NCBI GenBank assembly: GCA_900552195.1
Contig: URYO01000062.1
Span: 1-7,270, forward strand
Reading direction: 5' to 3'
DNA from: an uncultured Sutterella sp.
Lineage (GTDB): Bacteria > Pseudomonadota > Gammaproteobacteria > Burkholderiales > Burkholderiaceae_F
DNA: 7,270 nucleotides
In this document: one piece after another, positions 6,912 to 7,270 of the stretch
How positions within the stretch are numbered: position 1 is the stretch's first letter
Layout: the number at the start of each line of letters is the position of its first letter
The notes under the pieces: generated by a model
Told to the model about the DNA's origin: nothing
The model's database searches: none
What the model saw: the letters and a program-made list of their open reading frames with translations, nothing else
Program-made: the position numbers and the translations under genes

Positions 6912-7268
6912 ATGGCAAACATTGGTCCTGACAATTTTGAACTCGTCAAAGAGTTGCTTGGGGATAAAAACACAATGAACCGCAGCACGCTCGAAGAAGT
7001 TCTCTTCGAGGAGCTCGGGTTCAGCCGCGAGATGTCTCGAGTTTTTGTGACTCAGTTTTTCCAGACCATTTCGGACGTTTTGGCAACCGGAGAAGAGGTG
7101 AAACTGACGACCCTCGGCAGGTTTGAAATCTGCGGCAGAGCATACAAAATGTTCTTTGACCCGGAGGCCAAGGAATGGTTTGACGCTCCGACCCGTTTGG
7201 ATGTCTACTTTCATCCTTCCAAGAAACTGACGGACTTTATCGATTACAACCTCCGCCAAAAGGCTTGA
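6912..7268 (+). CDS. ihfA: Divergent integration host factor alpha subunit (HU/IHF family)
   Basis: IHF is an alpha-beta dimer that bends DNA sharply; the beta subunit is not in this window. The gene sits 9 nt after pheT, the standard place for ihfA, with AGGGGA (6902-6907) ahead of the ATG. The 118 residues align without gaps to E. coli IhfA over the core: LFEELGFSRE for LFDKLGLSKR, GEEVKLTTLGRFE for GEQVKLSGFGNFD, and FHPSKKL for FRPGQKL. Residues 1-21 are an extra amino-terminal extension. The DNA-contacting arm is very unusual: KMFFDPEAKE (79-88) replaces RPGRNPKTGE, keeping the intercalating proline (Pro84, equal to E. coli Pro65) but losing both arginines and the glycines. An internal ATG at 6975 with GGGGA (6960-6964) 10 nt upstream would give a 97-residue product of typical length. 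The ihfA call rests largely on synteny; DNA binding may differ. Confidence 0.85.
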   Translation: MANIGPDNFELVKELLGDKNTMNRSTLEEVLFEELGFSREMSRVFVTQFFQTISDVLATGEEVKLTTLGRFEICGRAYKMFFDPEAKEWFDAPTRLDVYFHPSKKLTDFIDYNLRQKA

Positions 7269-7270
7269 TA

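Overview
The window holds one of the most conserved translation-gene clusters in Proteobacteria, all on the + strand: thrS - infC - rpmI - rplT - pheS - pheT - ihfA. The gene order, the short (M)[12 protein letters not shown] amino terminus of IF3, the conserved core sequences and the near-balanced base composition point to a betaproteobacterium. The unusual L20 and IHF-alpha sequences make a fast-evolving, host-associated Burkholderiales lineage such as Sutterellaceae my best guess. That assignment comes from memory of protein sequences, not from a search.

Layout: 1-153 is a non-coding leader with small inverted repeats and only weak promoter candidates. thrS (154-2079) is followed after 16 nt by infC. 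The only start for infC that has a ribosome binding site is a non-canonical AUA at 2096. A 139-nt gap (2618-2756) can fold into nested hairpins and precedes rpmI (L35) and rplT (L20), at the place where an L20-controlled operator would sit. The 127-nt gap after rplT holds an imperfect hairpin and then a strong intrinsic terminator (3391-3427). The terminator ends only 29 nt before pheS, which has no visible Shine-Dalgarno sequence. pheS, pheT and ihfA then follow with gaps of 17 and 9 nt and look co-transcribed.

The cluster joins two aminoacyl-tRNA synthetases (ThrRS and the alpha and beta subunits of PheRS), initiation factor IF3 and two 50S proteins, with a nucleoid protein subunit at the end. 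In relatives such as E. coli it is controlled at several levels: ThrRS represses thrS, IF3 uses its own poor start codon, L20 represses rpmI-rplT, and pheST is attenuated. This window keeps the positions for these controls, but the details differ: an AUA start for infC, a terminator before pheS without a recognisable Phe-rich leader peptide, and no Shine-Dalgarno for pheS.

I see no mobile element, CRISPR array, tRNA, rRNA or unknown multi-gene system. The most unusual protein is the IHF-alpha homologue. It keeps the DNA-intercalating proline but has lost the surrounding R-P-G-R-N-P-K-T-G arm motif, and it carries an amino-terminal extension of about 20 residues.
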